From CAYVQU01 sp964453155 (GTDB taxonomy: Bacteria > Chloroflexota > Anaerolineae > Anaerolineales > UBA11858), in the NCBI GenBank assembly GCA_964453155.1, contig CAYVQU010000046.1, positions 1 through 32,774 on the forward strand: a stretch of 32,774 bases of DNA, given 5' to 3'. Position 1 is the stretch's first letter, and each line of letters begins with the position of its first letter. The notes under the pieces are model-generated. The model was not told the origin of the DNA. It ran no database searches and was given only the letters and a program-made list of their open reading frames with translations. This document shows positions 17,659 through 26,075 of this stretch, in pieces. The position numbers were made by a program, and so were the translations under genes.

Positions 17659-18129
17659 ATGGAAATCCCCACCGAAACCCGCGAATTAATCATCCTCGAC
17701 CAGATCAAAGAGAACCCTGATGTTAACCAGGCCACTTTGGCAAACCAACTGGGTGTAGCCGTCGGCACCGCCAATCTGGCGATCAAAAATCTGGTTGAAA
17801 AAGGCTATATCAAGGTCAAACGAGCCCAACGCAAGAAACTGCGCTACATTATTACGCCCGAAGGTTTAGCCCTGCGAGCACGGCTAACGGTTGACTATAT
17901 TGAAAACTCAATGCGCCTCTACCGGCGCACTCGTCAACGAGTGATTGATGCGTTGGATAAAGTGCAGGCTGCTGGTTTTGATCGGGTGCGAATTGTCGGT
18001 GAAGGTGATATCGCCGAAGTGATCCGGTTGACCTGTATCGAGCAGGGTTATCAAATTGAAAATGATCCCGACTTACCGGCTCTTGAAGTTCAGGGTTGGA
18101 AAGTTCACCTCAATCTGGAGGTTGAATAG
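17659..18129 (+). CDS. Winged-helix transcriptional regulator of the locus
   Basis: A 156-residue protein. Residues about 1-72 form a winged helix-turn-helix: a helix with DQIKENPDVNQATLA, a recognition helix around GVAVGTANLAIKNL and a basic wing (KVKRAQRKKLRY). Residues about 75-105 are helical and probably mediate dimerization. A small alpha/beta C-terminal part (about 110-156), with RVRIVGEGDIAE, looks like half of a Rossmann-type fold that could bind a ligand such as a nucleotide sugar. Its promoter carries a palindrome also present at the head of the first operon, so it probably represses itself and that operon. Its start has no clear ribosome site. Regulators of this MarR-like kind occur within exopolysaccharide loci. 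Confidence 0.78.
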   Translation: MEIPTETRELIILDQIKENPDVNQATLANQLGVAVGTANLAIKNLVEKGYIKVKRAQRKKLRYIITPEGLALRARLTVDYIENSMRLYRRTRQRVIDALDKVQAAGFDRVRIVGEGDIAEVIRLTCIEQGYQIENDPDLPALEVQGWKVHLNLEVE

Positions 18130-19142
18130 TGGCTGATCAACACCATGTTTTGATCACTGGCGGGGCCGGCTACATTGGTTCTTTCTTAACCGGGGTTTTA
18201 CTTCGGGAAGGATATCAGGTCACGGTTGTAGATGATCTCCTTTTTGGGGGTGAATCACTCCTGTCGTACTTCACCAACCCCGATTTCCACTTTGTCAAAG
18301 CCGATGTTTGGGAACCGCGGGCTATACGAACCGCGCCACCTAAAGATTGGACTGCCCCGTTCGCCATTGTCCATTTAGCTGCTATCGCCGGCTTCCCAGC
18401 CTGTCAGGCGGTTGGGCGTCAGGTTGCCTGGCGTTACAATGTCGAATCAACCCAACATGTTTATGACCAAGCCATTGATATGGGCGTCGCGCGTTTTGTC
18501 TACGTCTCAACCTACAGCAATTACGGCTTGTCACCGGATGGCACTCCAGTCACCGAAGATGTCGCGCTCAACCCCCAATCGCTGTATGCTGAAACCAAAA
18601 TTGCCTCTGAGCGCTTTTTACTGGGGCAATCTGATGCGGCCTGCGCCCCTCTGATTTTTCGCCCGGCGACCCTCTACGGACTTTCCCCCCGCCCCCGGTT
18701 TGATCTGATTGTCAACCAGTTCGTCCTAGATGCTTTTCTCAAGCGCGAACTGATGATTTATCAGCGCGGTTACTCGCGTTCATTCATCCACATCCAGGAT
18801 GCCGTTCGTGGTATCATTCTGGGCCTTCAGGCCTCGGAAGAGAAAATTCGAGGTCAGGTTTATAACGTCGGGGCCGTTGACGGCAATCTGACGAAAGATG
18901 AAGTGGTCTCACTAGTATTAAAACGCCTCCCCGAGACCCATACAATTTATAAGGATTTAACCTTTGGCGGTGATATGCGAGATATCACCGTTTCGTTTGA
19001 AAAAATTCAACGTGAACTGGGTTTTCAGGCCCACCTCACCGTCGATGACGGTGTCCGCGAAGTGTTGCACGCCCTGCGGAATGGTCTGATCCGTGAACCG
19101 CAAAATCAGCGGTACCGTAATGCCCAATTTATTGTTCAATAA
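18129..19142 (+). CDS. NAD-dependent nucleotide-sugar epimerase/dehydratase (extended SDR)
   Basis: A 337-residue extended SDR. GGAGYIG (11-17) binds NAD, Asp35/Asp36 follow the second strand, and the catalytic set is VSTYS (126-130) with Tyr153/Lys157. Residues after about 170 form the substrate-binding part. The GTG start overlaps the regulator stop by one base and has GGAGG at 18117-18121. It lies directly before Gmd and a GDP-fucose-synthase-like gene, so it may work on a GDP- or NDP-sugar in the same route. The precise reaction (epimerase, dehydratase or reductase) cannot be set. Confidence 0.8.
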   Translation: MADQHHVLITGGAGYIGSFLTGVLLREGYQVTVVDDLLFGGESLLSYFTNPDFHFVKADVWEPRAIRTAPPKDWTAPFAIVHLAAIAGFPACQAVGRQVAWRYNVESTQHVYDQAIDMGVARFVYVSTYSNYGLSPDGTPVTEDVALNPQSLYAETKIASERFLLGQSDAACAPLIFRPATLYGLSPRPRFDLIVNQFVLDAFLKRELMIYQRGYSRSFIHIQDAVRGIILGLQASEEKIRGQVYNVGAVDGNLTKDEVVSLVLKRLPETHTIYKDLTFGGDMRDITVSFEKIQRELGFQAHLTVDDGVREVLHALRNGLIREPQNQRYRNAQFIVQ

Positions 19143-19153
19143 AAGGAAAACAC

Positions 19154-20221
19154 ATGCCCAAAGCATTAATTACCGGTATCACCGGACAAGATGGTTCATA
19201 TTTAGCCGAGTTGCTCCTCTCAAAGGGGTACGAAGTTCATGGAATCATCCGGCGGGCCAGTACGTTCAATACGCATCGCATAGATCATATCTATCGTGAT
19301 CCCCACAATGGCGACAAAGCCCGCATGCGGTTGCATTATGGTGACTTGTCGAGTTCGGACAGCCTACAAAACATCATGGTTGAAGTGGAGCCCGATGAAA
19401 TTTATAATCTGGCTGCTCAAAGTCATGTTCGGGTTAGTTTTGATTTGCCCGAATACACCGGGGATGTCGATGGTTTAGGGGTGACCCGCATCTTGGAGGC
19501 GATTCGCCGCTCGGGGGTGAACGCCCGGTTTTACCAGGCCTCGACCAGCGAACTCTATGGGAGTGCTCCCCCCCCTCAAAGTGAACTGACCCCCTTCGAA
19601 CCCCAGAGTCCCTATGCCGCGGCCAAAGCCTACGCCTTTTATATGACTCGCAATTATCGCGACGCTTATGATCTGTTCGCCTGTAATGGGGTCCTATTCA
19701 ATCACGAATCTCCCCGCCGTGGTGAGACCTTTGTCACCCGCAAAATTACCCGGGCCGTGGCCTCCATCCTCGCTGGCAAGCAAAAGCATCTCTACATGGG
19801 TAATCTGGATGCCAAACGGGATTGGGGTTACGCTCCCGAATACGTTGAGTGCATGTGGATGATGCTCCAACACGACGAACCGATGGACCTTGTCATCGGC
19901 ACCGGGGAATCACGGACTGTTCGCGAGTTTTTGGCCGAAGCCTTTGGTTATGTTGGCCTGGATTACGAAGAATACGTCCGGATTGACCCGAAATATTATC
20001 GCCCCACCGAGGTGGATTATCTTTTAGGTGATCCACAGAAGGCGAATGAATTATTAGGTTGGCAACCCAAAGTTCAATTCCAGGAATTGGTTCGTATCAT
20101 GATCGATGCCGACCTGGAATTAGAAGGATTGACCGCCCCCGGCGAGGGCAAACGCGTCGTTGATGAGAAATTCGGCGACTGGCACGATTGGCAACATCAA
20201 GTTATTACGATGGGAAGGTAG
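19154..20221 (+). CDS. gmd: GDP-mannose 4,6-dehydratase (Gmd paralog 2)
   Basis: A 355-residue Gmd of near-usual length. GITGQDG (8-14) is the nucleotide loop, STSE (130-133) and Tyr154/Lys158 form the active site, and NHESPRRG and RRAST are as expected in GDP-mannose dehydratases. It makes GDP-4-keto-6-deoxymannose, which the next gene could turn into GDP-L-fucose. AAGGA precedes the ATG at a good distance. The product is homologous to that of the first gene (224) but keeps the insert after residue 47 and a C-terminal tail ending in a DWHDWQHQV stretch. Two Gmds in one locus suggest two 6-deoxysugar branches or separate control. Confidence 0.9.
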   Translation: MPKALITGITGQDGSYLAELLLSKGYEVHGIIRRASTFNTHRIDHIYRDPHNGDKARMRLHYGDLSSSDSLQNIMVEVEPDEIYNLAAQSHVRVSFDLPEYTGDVDGLGVTRILEAIRRSGVNARFYQASTSELYGSAPPPQSELTPFEPQSPYAAAKAYAFYMTRNYRDAYDLFACNGVLFNHESPRRGETFVTRKITRAVASILAGKQKHLYMGNLDAKRDWGYAPEYVECMWMMLQHDEPMDLVIGTGESRTVREFLAEAFGYVGLDYEEYVRIDPKYYRPTEVDYLLGDPQKANELLGWQPKVQFQELVRIMIDADLELEGLTAPGEGKRVVDEKFGDWHDWQHQVITMGR

Positions 20222-20223
20222 TT

Positions 20224-21195
20224 ATGACACAGAATTACCCTGATCCTAAAGAATTTTGGACCAACCGCCGGGTGTGTGTGACCGGTGGGGCCGGTTTTCT
20301 GGGGTCCTTTGTTCAGGAAACGCTCCGGGAACGCGGTGCAACCGAAATCTTCATCCCACATATTGAAGATTATGACCTGACCAAGATCGAAGATGTCCGC
20401 CGGTTGCTGGCCGATGCCAACCCGGATATCATCATCCATCTGGCTGCCCTAGCCGGAGGAATCGGTGCTAATCGTGAGCGTCCCGCCGAGTTTTTCTACA
20501 AAAACTTGATGATGGGCGTTCCACTCCTACATGAAGCTTACGAACATGGCGTCGAGAAGTTTGTGGTCATCGGCACCATTTGCGCCTACCCCAAATTCAC
20601 CCCCATGCCCTTCAAAGAAGAAAATCTGTGGGACGGCTACCCCGAAGAGACCAATGCCCCCTACGGCCTGGCTAAGAAAATGCTGCTGGTCCAATCGCAG
20701 GCCTACCGTGATCAATATGATTACAACTCGATTTATGTCTTACCCGTCAACCTCTACGGCCCGCGCGACAATTTCAACCTGGAAACCTCCCACGTTATCC
20801 CAGCCTTGATTCGCAAGATGATCGAAGCCCAGCAGCGCGGCGACAAAACCGTCACACTCTGGGGTGATGGTTCGCCTACCCGAGAATTTTTCTACGCTGG
20901 TGATGCGGCCCGAGCTATCGCCATGGCGGCCGAACGTTACAATAGTAGTGAACCCGTCAACCTCGGCTCCGGTCACGAAATCAGCATCAAAGATTTGGCC
21001 GAAACCATCGGCCGCCTAACCGGCTTTGAAGGCGAGATTGTTTGGGATACATCCAAACCAAACGGCCAACCTCGCCGGGCCCTCGATGTCACCAAGGCCA
21101 AAGAATACTTCGATTTCGAAGCCCAAATGGAATTCGAAGAAGGTCTCCGCCGGACGATTGAATGGTTCAAAGAAAATCAAGATCAGATAAAGTAA
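20224..21195 (+). CDS. fcl: GDP-L-fucose synthase-like epimerase/reductase
   Basis: A 323-residue SDR. I choose the ATG at 20224, which lies two bases after the Gmd stop behind GGAAGG; an in-frame ATG at 20188 would sit inside gmd. GGAGFLG (21-27) is the cofactor loop and GGIGANRE, YPEETNAPYGLAKK and NLYGPRDNF are family landmarks. The Cys in GTICAYP and the His in TSHVIPA match the acid/base pair for epimerization. At the place of the usual SS before that Cys the sequence is TI, so one hydroxyl of the classical active site is altered. With Gmd it would give GDP-L-fucose or a similar 6-deoxyhexose. Confidence 0.82.
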   Translation: MTQNYPDPKEFWTNRRVCVTGGAGFLGSFVQETLRERGATEIFIPHIEDYDLTKIEDVRRLLADANPDIIIHLAALAGGIGANRERPAEFFYKNLMMGVPLLHEAYEHGVEKFVVIGTICAYPKFTPMPFKEENLWDGYPEETNAPYGLAKKMLLVQSQAYRDQYDYNSIYVLPVNLYGPRDNFNLETSHVIPALIRKMIEAQQRGDKTVTLWGDGSPTREFFYAGDAARAIAMAAERYNSSEPVNLGSGHEISIKDLAETIGRLTGFEGEIVWDTSKPNGQPRRALDVTKAKEYFDFEAQMEFEEGLRRTIEWFKENQDQIK

Positions 21196-21214
21196 CGTTC
21201 GACGTAATAACGTT
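21194..21214. repeat. Intergenic AACGTT element 1 (before the ABC permease)
   Basis: AACGTT occurs at 21194-21199 and 21209-21214 with ACGT between them. The stop codon TAA of the upstream gene (21193-21195) runs into the first word. It is the first of three such elements, which lie at the three boundaries of the two ABC transporter genes. Confidence 0.55.
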
Positions 21215-21216
21215 TT

Positions 21217-22083
21217 ATGACTGAAACAACACTAGCAACCAAACCCACCCCCGAAACCATCATCCTGCGCCCCTCTAAAGGTTGGTCGACACTGAATCTC
21301 AAAGATTTGTGGGCCTATCGGGAATTGATTTACTTCCTCACCTGGCGGGATGTGATCGTGCGATATAAACAGACCGTTTTGGGCGCGGCCTGGGCCATTA
21401 TCAATCCGGTCATCAATATGATCGTTTTGCAGGTGGTCTTTGGCAATTTCGCTGGGATGGAGGCTGAGGGTGGTTTGCCTGGCCCACTTTTCCGTTTTGC
21501 AGCAGTTCTGCCCTGGGGCGTTTTCTCTACGGCCTTAGGTTCTGCCGGACGGTCGATGCTCTCCAATCGCTCGATCTTGACTAAAGTGTATTTTCCGCGT
21601 TTGATCATTCCGCTCTCTTCGGTTTTAGGCGGTCTGGTCGATTTTGGGATTTCCTTCCTGGTATTGATCGGGATGATGTTATTCTGGGGAGTTACCCCCT
21701 CCTTAGCGTTATTAACGTTACCTCTGATCATTTTATTAGCCCTAGTCACTGCCCTAGGGGTTGGACTATGGTTCTCAGCCCTCAACGTCCTATATCGGGA
21801 TGTAGGGTATGTCCTGCCGGTTCTGACGCAACTTCTATTGTTCATCTCCCCGGTGGGTTATTCCACCGGCACTGTTCCGATAAATTTGCAATATATCTAC
21901 GCCATGAATCCTGTCGTAGGTGTGATTGAAAGCTTCCGCTGGGCGATGTTGGGCACTGTTCCGAGTGACAGCCTCCCCTTAGGCGTTTTAGTTGCAATTT
22001 CCTCCGCAGTAGCGGTTGTTCTTTTGGTAACTGGACTGTTTTATTTCCGCCGGATGGAGCGGAGTTTTGCAGATATGGTTTAA
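21217..22083 (+). CDS. wzm: ABC-2 type polysaccharide export permease (Wzm-like)
   Basis: A 288-residue membrane protein with about six hydrophobic segments. The N-terminal amphipathic stretch LWAYRELIYFLTWRD and the RYKQTVLGAAWA motif are typical of Wzm/TagG permeases, which move finished polysaccharide or glycolipid across the membrane with an ATPase partner. The partner lies directly downstream (22118). No clear Shine-Dalgarno precedes the ATG at 21217; the spacer is instead the AACGTT element. Confidence 0.9.
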   Translation: MTETTLATKPTPETIILRPSKGWSTLNLKDLWAYRELIYFLTWRDVIVRYKQTVLGAAWAIINPVINMIVLQVVFGNFAGMEAEGGLPGPLFRFAAVLPWGVFSTALGSAGRSMLSNRSILTKVYFPRLIIPLSSVLGGLVDFGISFLVLIGMMLFWGVTPSLALLTLPLIILLALVTALGVGLWFSALNVLYRDVGYVLPVLTQLLLFISPVGYSTGTVPINLQYIYAMNPVVGVIESFRWAMLGTVPSDSLPLGVLVAISSAVAVVLLVTGLFYFRRMERSFADMV

Positions 22084-22110
22084 CGTTCGCACATTGAACG
22101 TTTAAACGTT
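22082..22110. repeat. Intergenic AACGTT element 2 (between permease and ATPase)
   Basis: AACGTT occurs at 22082-22087, 22097-22102 and 22105-22110; the last two make a perfect 14-bp palindrome AACGTTTAAACGTT (22097-22110). The TAA stop of the permease gene (22081-22083) overlaps the first word, as in element 1. Confidence 0.6.
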
Positions 22111-22117
22111 GAAACTT

Positions 22118-23398
22118 ATGACAGATTTAGCTATTCGAGTAGAAAACCTGGGCAAGCAATACCGCATCGGTGCTTCCCCAGATAAATACAACACTTTACG
22201 AGATTCGATTGTGGGAGCGATCAAGTCCCCGATTCGTCGTTTGCGGCAGGGATTTATGCCGGTTGATGATGAAGACAGCACCATTTGGGCCTTGAAGGAT
22301 GTTTCCTTTGATGTCAAACAAGGCCAGGTGTTAGGGGTGATTGGTCGCAATGGGGCCGGGAAATCCACTTTGCTGAAGATTCTTTCCCGCGTAACCGAAC
22401 CTACCGCGGGTGAAGTTGAAATCCGCGGCCGGGTTGGCTCCCTCCTTGAAGTTGGAACCGGGTTCCACCCCGAATTAACAGGGCGTGAGAACACCCTCCT
22501 TAACGGTGCTATCTTAGGGATGCAGCGGACCGAAATTGAATCCAAATTCGATGAAATTGTCGAATTCTCCGGCGTTGAAAAATTTATTGATACCCCCGTC
22601 AAGCGCTATTCCAGCGGGATGTATCTTCGTTTGGCCTTTGCTGTGGCCGCCCATCTCGAACCCGAAATTTTGGTCGTGGATGAAGTTTTAGCCGTTGGCG
22701 ATGCTGAATTCCAACGCAAGTGCCTGGGTAAGATGAACGATGTCGCCGAACAGGGGCGCACGGTTTTATTCGTCAGCCACAATATGTCGGCAATTTTGCG
22801 CTTAACCCAAGAATCCATCGTCTTGGATCGTGGGAAAGTCATCATGCGGGGACCCACAGCTGAAGCAGTCGATTTCTATATGTCATCGGGCTACGACAAA
22901 ACCGGCGAACGGCTGTGGACCGCCGATGAAATCCCGGCAAACGCCCATCCCTTCAAACCAGTGGCCCTTCGAGTTCGTGATTCGGGTGGACATGTGGTCG
23001 ATATGGTCCGCTCAACCGAACCGGTTTCGATTGAAGTGGAATATGAACTGATCCAATCTATTCAAGGCTTGCGAGTTGGTCTATATTTGATGAGCATGCG
23101 CGGCGAACACGTTTTCACCACCTTCGACACCGATGAGCCTGGCAAATTTGAAGAATACGGCATTCGTCCCCAGGGCCGATACATCAGCCGTTGCACCATC
23201 CCGGCTGACATGCTCAATGAAGGCCGCTACGCGCTGGGCCTGAACGCTAGTTCCTACCGCGTCAAACGTTATTTCCAGGATGAACGGGCCTTGACATTTA
23301 CCGTCGATGCTATTGGCGCACCGGGAAAACAATGGCCGGAAACTCGCTTGGGATTGGTACGTCCCCGCCTCGATTGGGAAATCGACGTTCAACGTTAA
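22118..23398 (+). CDS. wzt: ABC transporter ATPase with C-terminal glycan-recognition domain (Wzt-like)
   Basis: A 426-residue protein. I use the ATG at 22118; an in-frame TTG at 22109 falls within the spacer palindrome. Walker A is GRNGAGKST (76-84), the signature is YSSGM (164-168), Walker B is LVVDEV (185-190) and the switch His is H221. Residues about 250-426 form a Wzt-type C-terminal beta domain (PF14524-like) that in relatives recognises the end-modified polysaccharide before export. It pairs with the permease upstream. The presence of this domain implies a capped chain, which fits the methyltransferases in the locus. The last codons lie within the next AACGTT element. Confidence 0.9.
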   Translation: MTDLAIRVENLGKQYRIGASPDKYNTLRDSIVGAIKSPIRRLRQGFMPVDDEDSTIWALKDVSFDVKQGQVLGVIGRNGAGKSTLLKILSRVTEPTAGEVEIRGRVGSLLEVGTGFHPELTGRENTLLNGAILGMQRTEIESKFDEIVEFSGVEKFIDTPVKRYSSGMYLRLAFAVAAHLEPEILVVDEVLAVGDAEFQRKCLGKMNDVAEQGRTVLFVSHNMSAILRLTQESIVLDRGKVIMRGPTAEAVDFYMSSGYDKTGERLWTADEIPANAHPFKPVALRVRDSGGHVVDMVRSTEPVSIEVEYELIQSIQGLRVGLYLMSMRGEHVFTTFDTDEPGKFEEYGIRPQGRYISRCTIPADMLNEGRYALGLNASSYRVKRYFQDERALTFTVDAIGAPGKQWPETRLGLVRPRLDWEIDVQR

Positions 23399-23414
23399 AT
23401 CGTTCTAACGTTAA
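23385..23414. repeat. Intergenic AACGTT element 3 (after the ATPase)
   Basis: AACGTTAA occurs at 23391-23398 and 23407-23414, with further ACGTT (23385-23389) and CGTT (23401-23404) words. The stop TAA of the ATPase gene is inside the first copy, so the last residues of that protein (DVQR) are encoded by the element. Confidence 0.6.
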
Positions 23415-23419
23415 TTCTT

Positions 23420-25015
23420 ATGAAACCATCCGGACTCAAAAAACTCCTCGGCGACCTCCCCCTCACCGCCGAACTCTACTGGTATCTCCGCCAAGGCGGT
23501 CAGCCGCCAGTGGGTGGGTATGCGCTTAAAAATTTGAAAAAAGCCCTCCCTGCCTGGATTGAGCAGGCGCAGGCGCATCCGAAGCCAGCGGAACCCGGTA
23601 AGAAAGTCGTCATCTTTACGATGCTGCGTTATTGGCTGGAGCACAATATCATGCTCAGCCTGGCATTGAGTGCGTTGGGCCACGATGTGACCCTTACCTA
23701 TCTCCCCTACGCCCATTGGAAGAAACCGGTCGAGAAATTTGATGTCCGCCGTCAGGGATTGTATGTGCGGGATATCATCAAAGACATTGAACCCCTGGTA
23801 AAGGTTGTTTCAGTTCTCAATTTACCGAAATCCGCGGATTTGCCGGAAGAAATTACCGCTCAGATGGACTACGCGGCCTTCCGTGATGTCCAGTATAGTC
23901 TGTTGCGCGAGGACGTCGACTCAAATAGCGATCTCTATCACCTCCGGATGGAGCGCAACGCAGTTCATGCCCGCGCGCTGTTGCCGTATCTGCAAACGGA
24001 ACGCCCGGATGTGGTCATCGTTCCGAACGGCAGCATGTTAGAGTTTGGGATTACCTATAAGGTGGCAGAATATTTGGGAATCCCGGCGATGACGTATGAG
24101 TTTGGAGAACAATCTGAACGCATGTGGCTGGCCCAGAATGATGATGTCATGCGGCAGGATACGAAAGTTTTGTCGGACGCTCGCGGGTCTGTCCCGCTGA
24201 CGGAAGCCGAATGGGCGCGGGTCAAAGACTTCTTCTCGGCTCGACAGGGGGGTGGTCTGTGGGAGAATTTTTCCCGCCTGTGGCAGGGAACTCCCTCCCA
24301 GGGTGGCGAGAAAGTCCGCACTGATTTGGGGATGGACGACCGCCCGGTAGTTTTACTCCCCTGTAACGTCCTTGGAGATTCGCTCACCCTAGGGCGGCAT
24401 ATTTTTTCTGGCAGTATGACCGAGTGGATGATCCGCACCATTGAATATTTTTCTGAGCGGGACGATATTCAATTTGTGATTCGTGTTCACCCCGGTGAGC
24501 AGATCGGTTGGGGCCCCTCGGTCTATGAAATCCTGACAGAAAAATTCCCCACGCTGCCCGAAAATATCCACTTGTTACCCGCAGATGCCAAAGTCAATAC
24601 TTATGATTTGGTCAACACTGCTGATTTTGGCCTGGTCTTTACCACCACCGTCGGCATGGAGATGGCCATGATTGGCCTGCCCGTCATCGTCACCGGGCAG
24701 ACCCATTATCGGGGTAAAGGTTTCACCCTGGATGCTGATTCCTGGGATGCCTATTTTGAACTTCTCGAAAAGGTGACCACGGATCCCAAAGCTCAGCGTC
24801 CCACCCGGGAAGCCGTCGAAACCGCCTGGACCTACGCCTACCGCTTTTTCTTCGAATATCCCCAACCTTTCCCCTGGCACGTCCAGCATTTTTGGGAAGA
24901 TGAAGAACTTTGGCCGTTGGAAAAAGTCTTATCCGAAGAAGGTCTAGCGAAATTTGGTGACACTTTCCGTTATTTAGTTGGAGAACCGATTGAGTGGTCG
25001 AAGAGGTCTAATTAG
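23420..25015 (+). CDS. Capsule-type polysaccharide biosynthesis protein (GT-B-like)
   Basis: A 531-residue soluble protein. The C-terminal half has VIRVHPGEQ (about 353-361), YDLVNTADF (about 395) and TTTVGMEMAMIGLPVI (about 405-420), the layout of capsule polysaccharide proteins of the KpsC/KpsS kind, which are GT-B glycosyltransferases. The N-terminal half has VVIFTMLRYWLEHN (about 54-67) and PDVVIVPNGS (about 195-204), as in a GT-B acceptor domain. In classical ABC-dependent capsule systems such proteins build the lipid linker. Here it directly follows the exporter genes, which supports a link to the exported chain. Specific activity is inferred only. The last residues overlap the next hairpin. 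Confidence 0.65.
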   Translation: MKPSGLKKLLGDLPLTAELYWYLRQGGQPPVGGYALKNLKKALPAWIEQAQAHPKPAEPGKKVVIFTMLRYWLEHNIMLSLALSALGHDVTLTYLPYAHWKKPVEKFDVRRQGLYVRDIIKDIEPLVKVVSVLNLPKSADLPEEITAQMDYAAFRDVQYSLLREDVDSNSDLYHLRMERNAVHARALLPYLQTERPDVVIVPNGSMLEFGITYKVAEYLGIPAMTYEFGEQSERMWLAQNDDVMRQDTKVLSDARGSVPLTEAEWARVKDFFSARQGGGLWENFSRLWQGTPSQGGEKVRTDLGMDDRPVVLLPCNVLGDSLTLGRHIFSGSMTEWMIRTIEYFSERDDIQFVIRVHPGEQIGWGPSVYEILTEKFPTLPENIHLLPADAKVNTYDLVNTADFGLVFTTTVGMEMAMIGLPVIVTGQTHYRGKGFTLDADSWDAYFELLEKVTTDPKAQRPTREAVETAWTYAYRFFFEYPQPFPWHVQHFWEDEELWPLEKVLSEEGLAKFGDTFRYLVGEPIEWSKRSN

Positions 25016-25094
25016 TCTTAGTCCAAAAAGTCTAAGATGTCTAATTGGTCTGAATTGTCAGTTGACCAATTAGACGATTCAGACCCTTTCGACC
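24996..25094. repeat. Nested hairpin element built from GTCTAATTGGTC words
   Basis: The inner stem GTCTAATTGGTC (25039-25050) pairs perfectly with GACCAATTAGAC (25064-25075) over 12 bp around 13 bases. The outer arms 24996-25009 and 25081-25094 match at 12 of 14 bases. Direct GTCTAA/GTCTTAG words fill the left side. The left outer arm and the stop codon (25013-25015) lie in the 3' end of the upstream gene. No T-run follows, so it is not a standard terminator. Confidence 0.75.
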
Positions 25095-25106
25095 TCACGA
25101 AGTGAT

Positions 25107-25982
25107 ATGAATACCGAAACCGATATCAAGCAACAAGTCCGCGAATTCTATGACCAGGTTGGCTGGCATGAATTGGATGATGGCATTTACCAAAATGCTC
25201 GCTTTGAAGATATGCGTCCCGTGGCGCGCGAGTATATTCACCGCTGCCATTTGCGGGTGAATGAACATCTCACCCCGACCGGGAAGTATTTACTCGACGC
25301 GGGTTCTGGCCCGATCCAATATCCCGAATATCTGACCTATTCCAAAGGCTACCAATATCGGGTTTGTGCGGATATTTCCATTCAGGCTCTGAATGAAGCC
25401 CGCAAACGGATTGGCGACCACGGACTTTTCGTCGTTATGGATGTGGCCCACTTACCTTTCGCCCCCGATGTTTTTGAGGGCGTGGTCTCGCTGCATACAA
25501 TACATCACATTCCAATTACCGAACATGCCCAGGCGTACGGGGAACTCTTTCGGGTGCTGATGCCTGGAAATTCGGCGGTGGTTGTCAATGGCTGGTACAA
25601 ACCCCCATTGGGAGAAGCCCTCTCCAAACTGCGGAAATTCACCCTTCGGGTCCAGGGATTCATTCAACACCGCATCCTTCGTAAAGAACGGCAGCGCGAG
25701 AAGATCAACCCAGTCGGTGTCAAGCAAGTAGATGACGCCGTCAAGAGCACATTTGTCGATAAAAATCGATTGCTTTGGTTCAAGCAGAATATTGCGACTA
25801 AATTCCCAGTTGAAATCCGCGTCTGGCGGAGTGTCAGTGTCAAACTTATGCGCACTTTCGTCCAAGAGAAATTAGGTGGACGCGCAATTTTACGGGCCTT
25901 ATTCTGGCTTGAAGATCGATTTCCTCACTGGTTTGGTGAAAATGGCCAGTATCCGCTGGTTGTTATTCGAAAGTCTTCATAG
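25107..25982 (+). CDS. Class I SAM-dependent methyltransferase
   Basis: A 291-residue methyltransferase. Motif I is LLDAGSGP (about 62-69), an acidic residue follows in CADIS (about 88-92), and VVSLHTIHHIP (about 127-137) is the post-motif region of the UbiE-like family. The C-terminal third (about 170-291) is helical and basic and may bind the acceptor or membrane. Its place after the exporter and capsule-type gene fits a chain-end or sugar methylase, but the substrate is not shown. The ATG at 25107 has GAAGTG upstream as a weak ribosome site. Confidence 0.78.
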   Translation: MNTETDIKQQVREFYDQVGWHELDDGIYQNARFEDMRPVAREYIHRCHLRVNEHLTPTGKYLLDAGSGPIQYPEYLTYSKGYQYRVCADISIQALNEARKRIGDHGLFVVMDVAHLPFAPDVFEGVVSLHTIHHIPITEHAQAYGELFRVLMPGNSAVVVNGWYKPPLGEALSKLRKFTLRVQGFIQHRILRKERQREKINPVGVKQVDDAVKSTFVDKNRLLWFKQNIATKFPVEIRVWRSVSVKLMRTFVQEKLGGRAILRALFWLEDRFPHWFGENGQYPLVVIRKSS

Positions 25983-26060
25983 TTGAAGGTTACAGGTTTG
26001 AAGTTGAAAGGACGAAGCAGGAAGATATAACCTTCCACCTTCAACCTTACACTTTCAACT
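25981..26060. repeat. Imperfect inverted repeat of GTTGAAGG words
   Basis: The left side 25981-26011 is a purine-rich run of GTTGAAGG, GGTTTGAAG and GTTGAAAGG words; the right side 26031-26060 is its imperfect complement, with the outer pair AGTTGAA (25981-25987)/TTCAACT (26054-26060) perfect. The element starts within the upstream stop codon TAG (25980-25982). A normal ribosome site (GGAG, 26067-26070) follows outside it. Confidence 0.65.
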
Positions 26061-26075
26061 CTATTTGGAGTAATC

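Noticed and set aside
21330..21845. Long reverse-strand reading frame opposite the ABC permease gene
   Set aside because: It is a shadow of the permease frame; its composition is rich in Arg, Pro and Thr without motifs, and no ribosome site precedes it.
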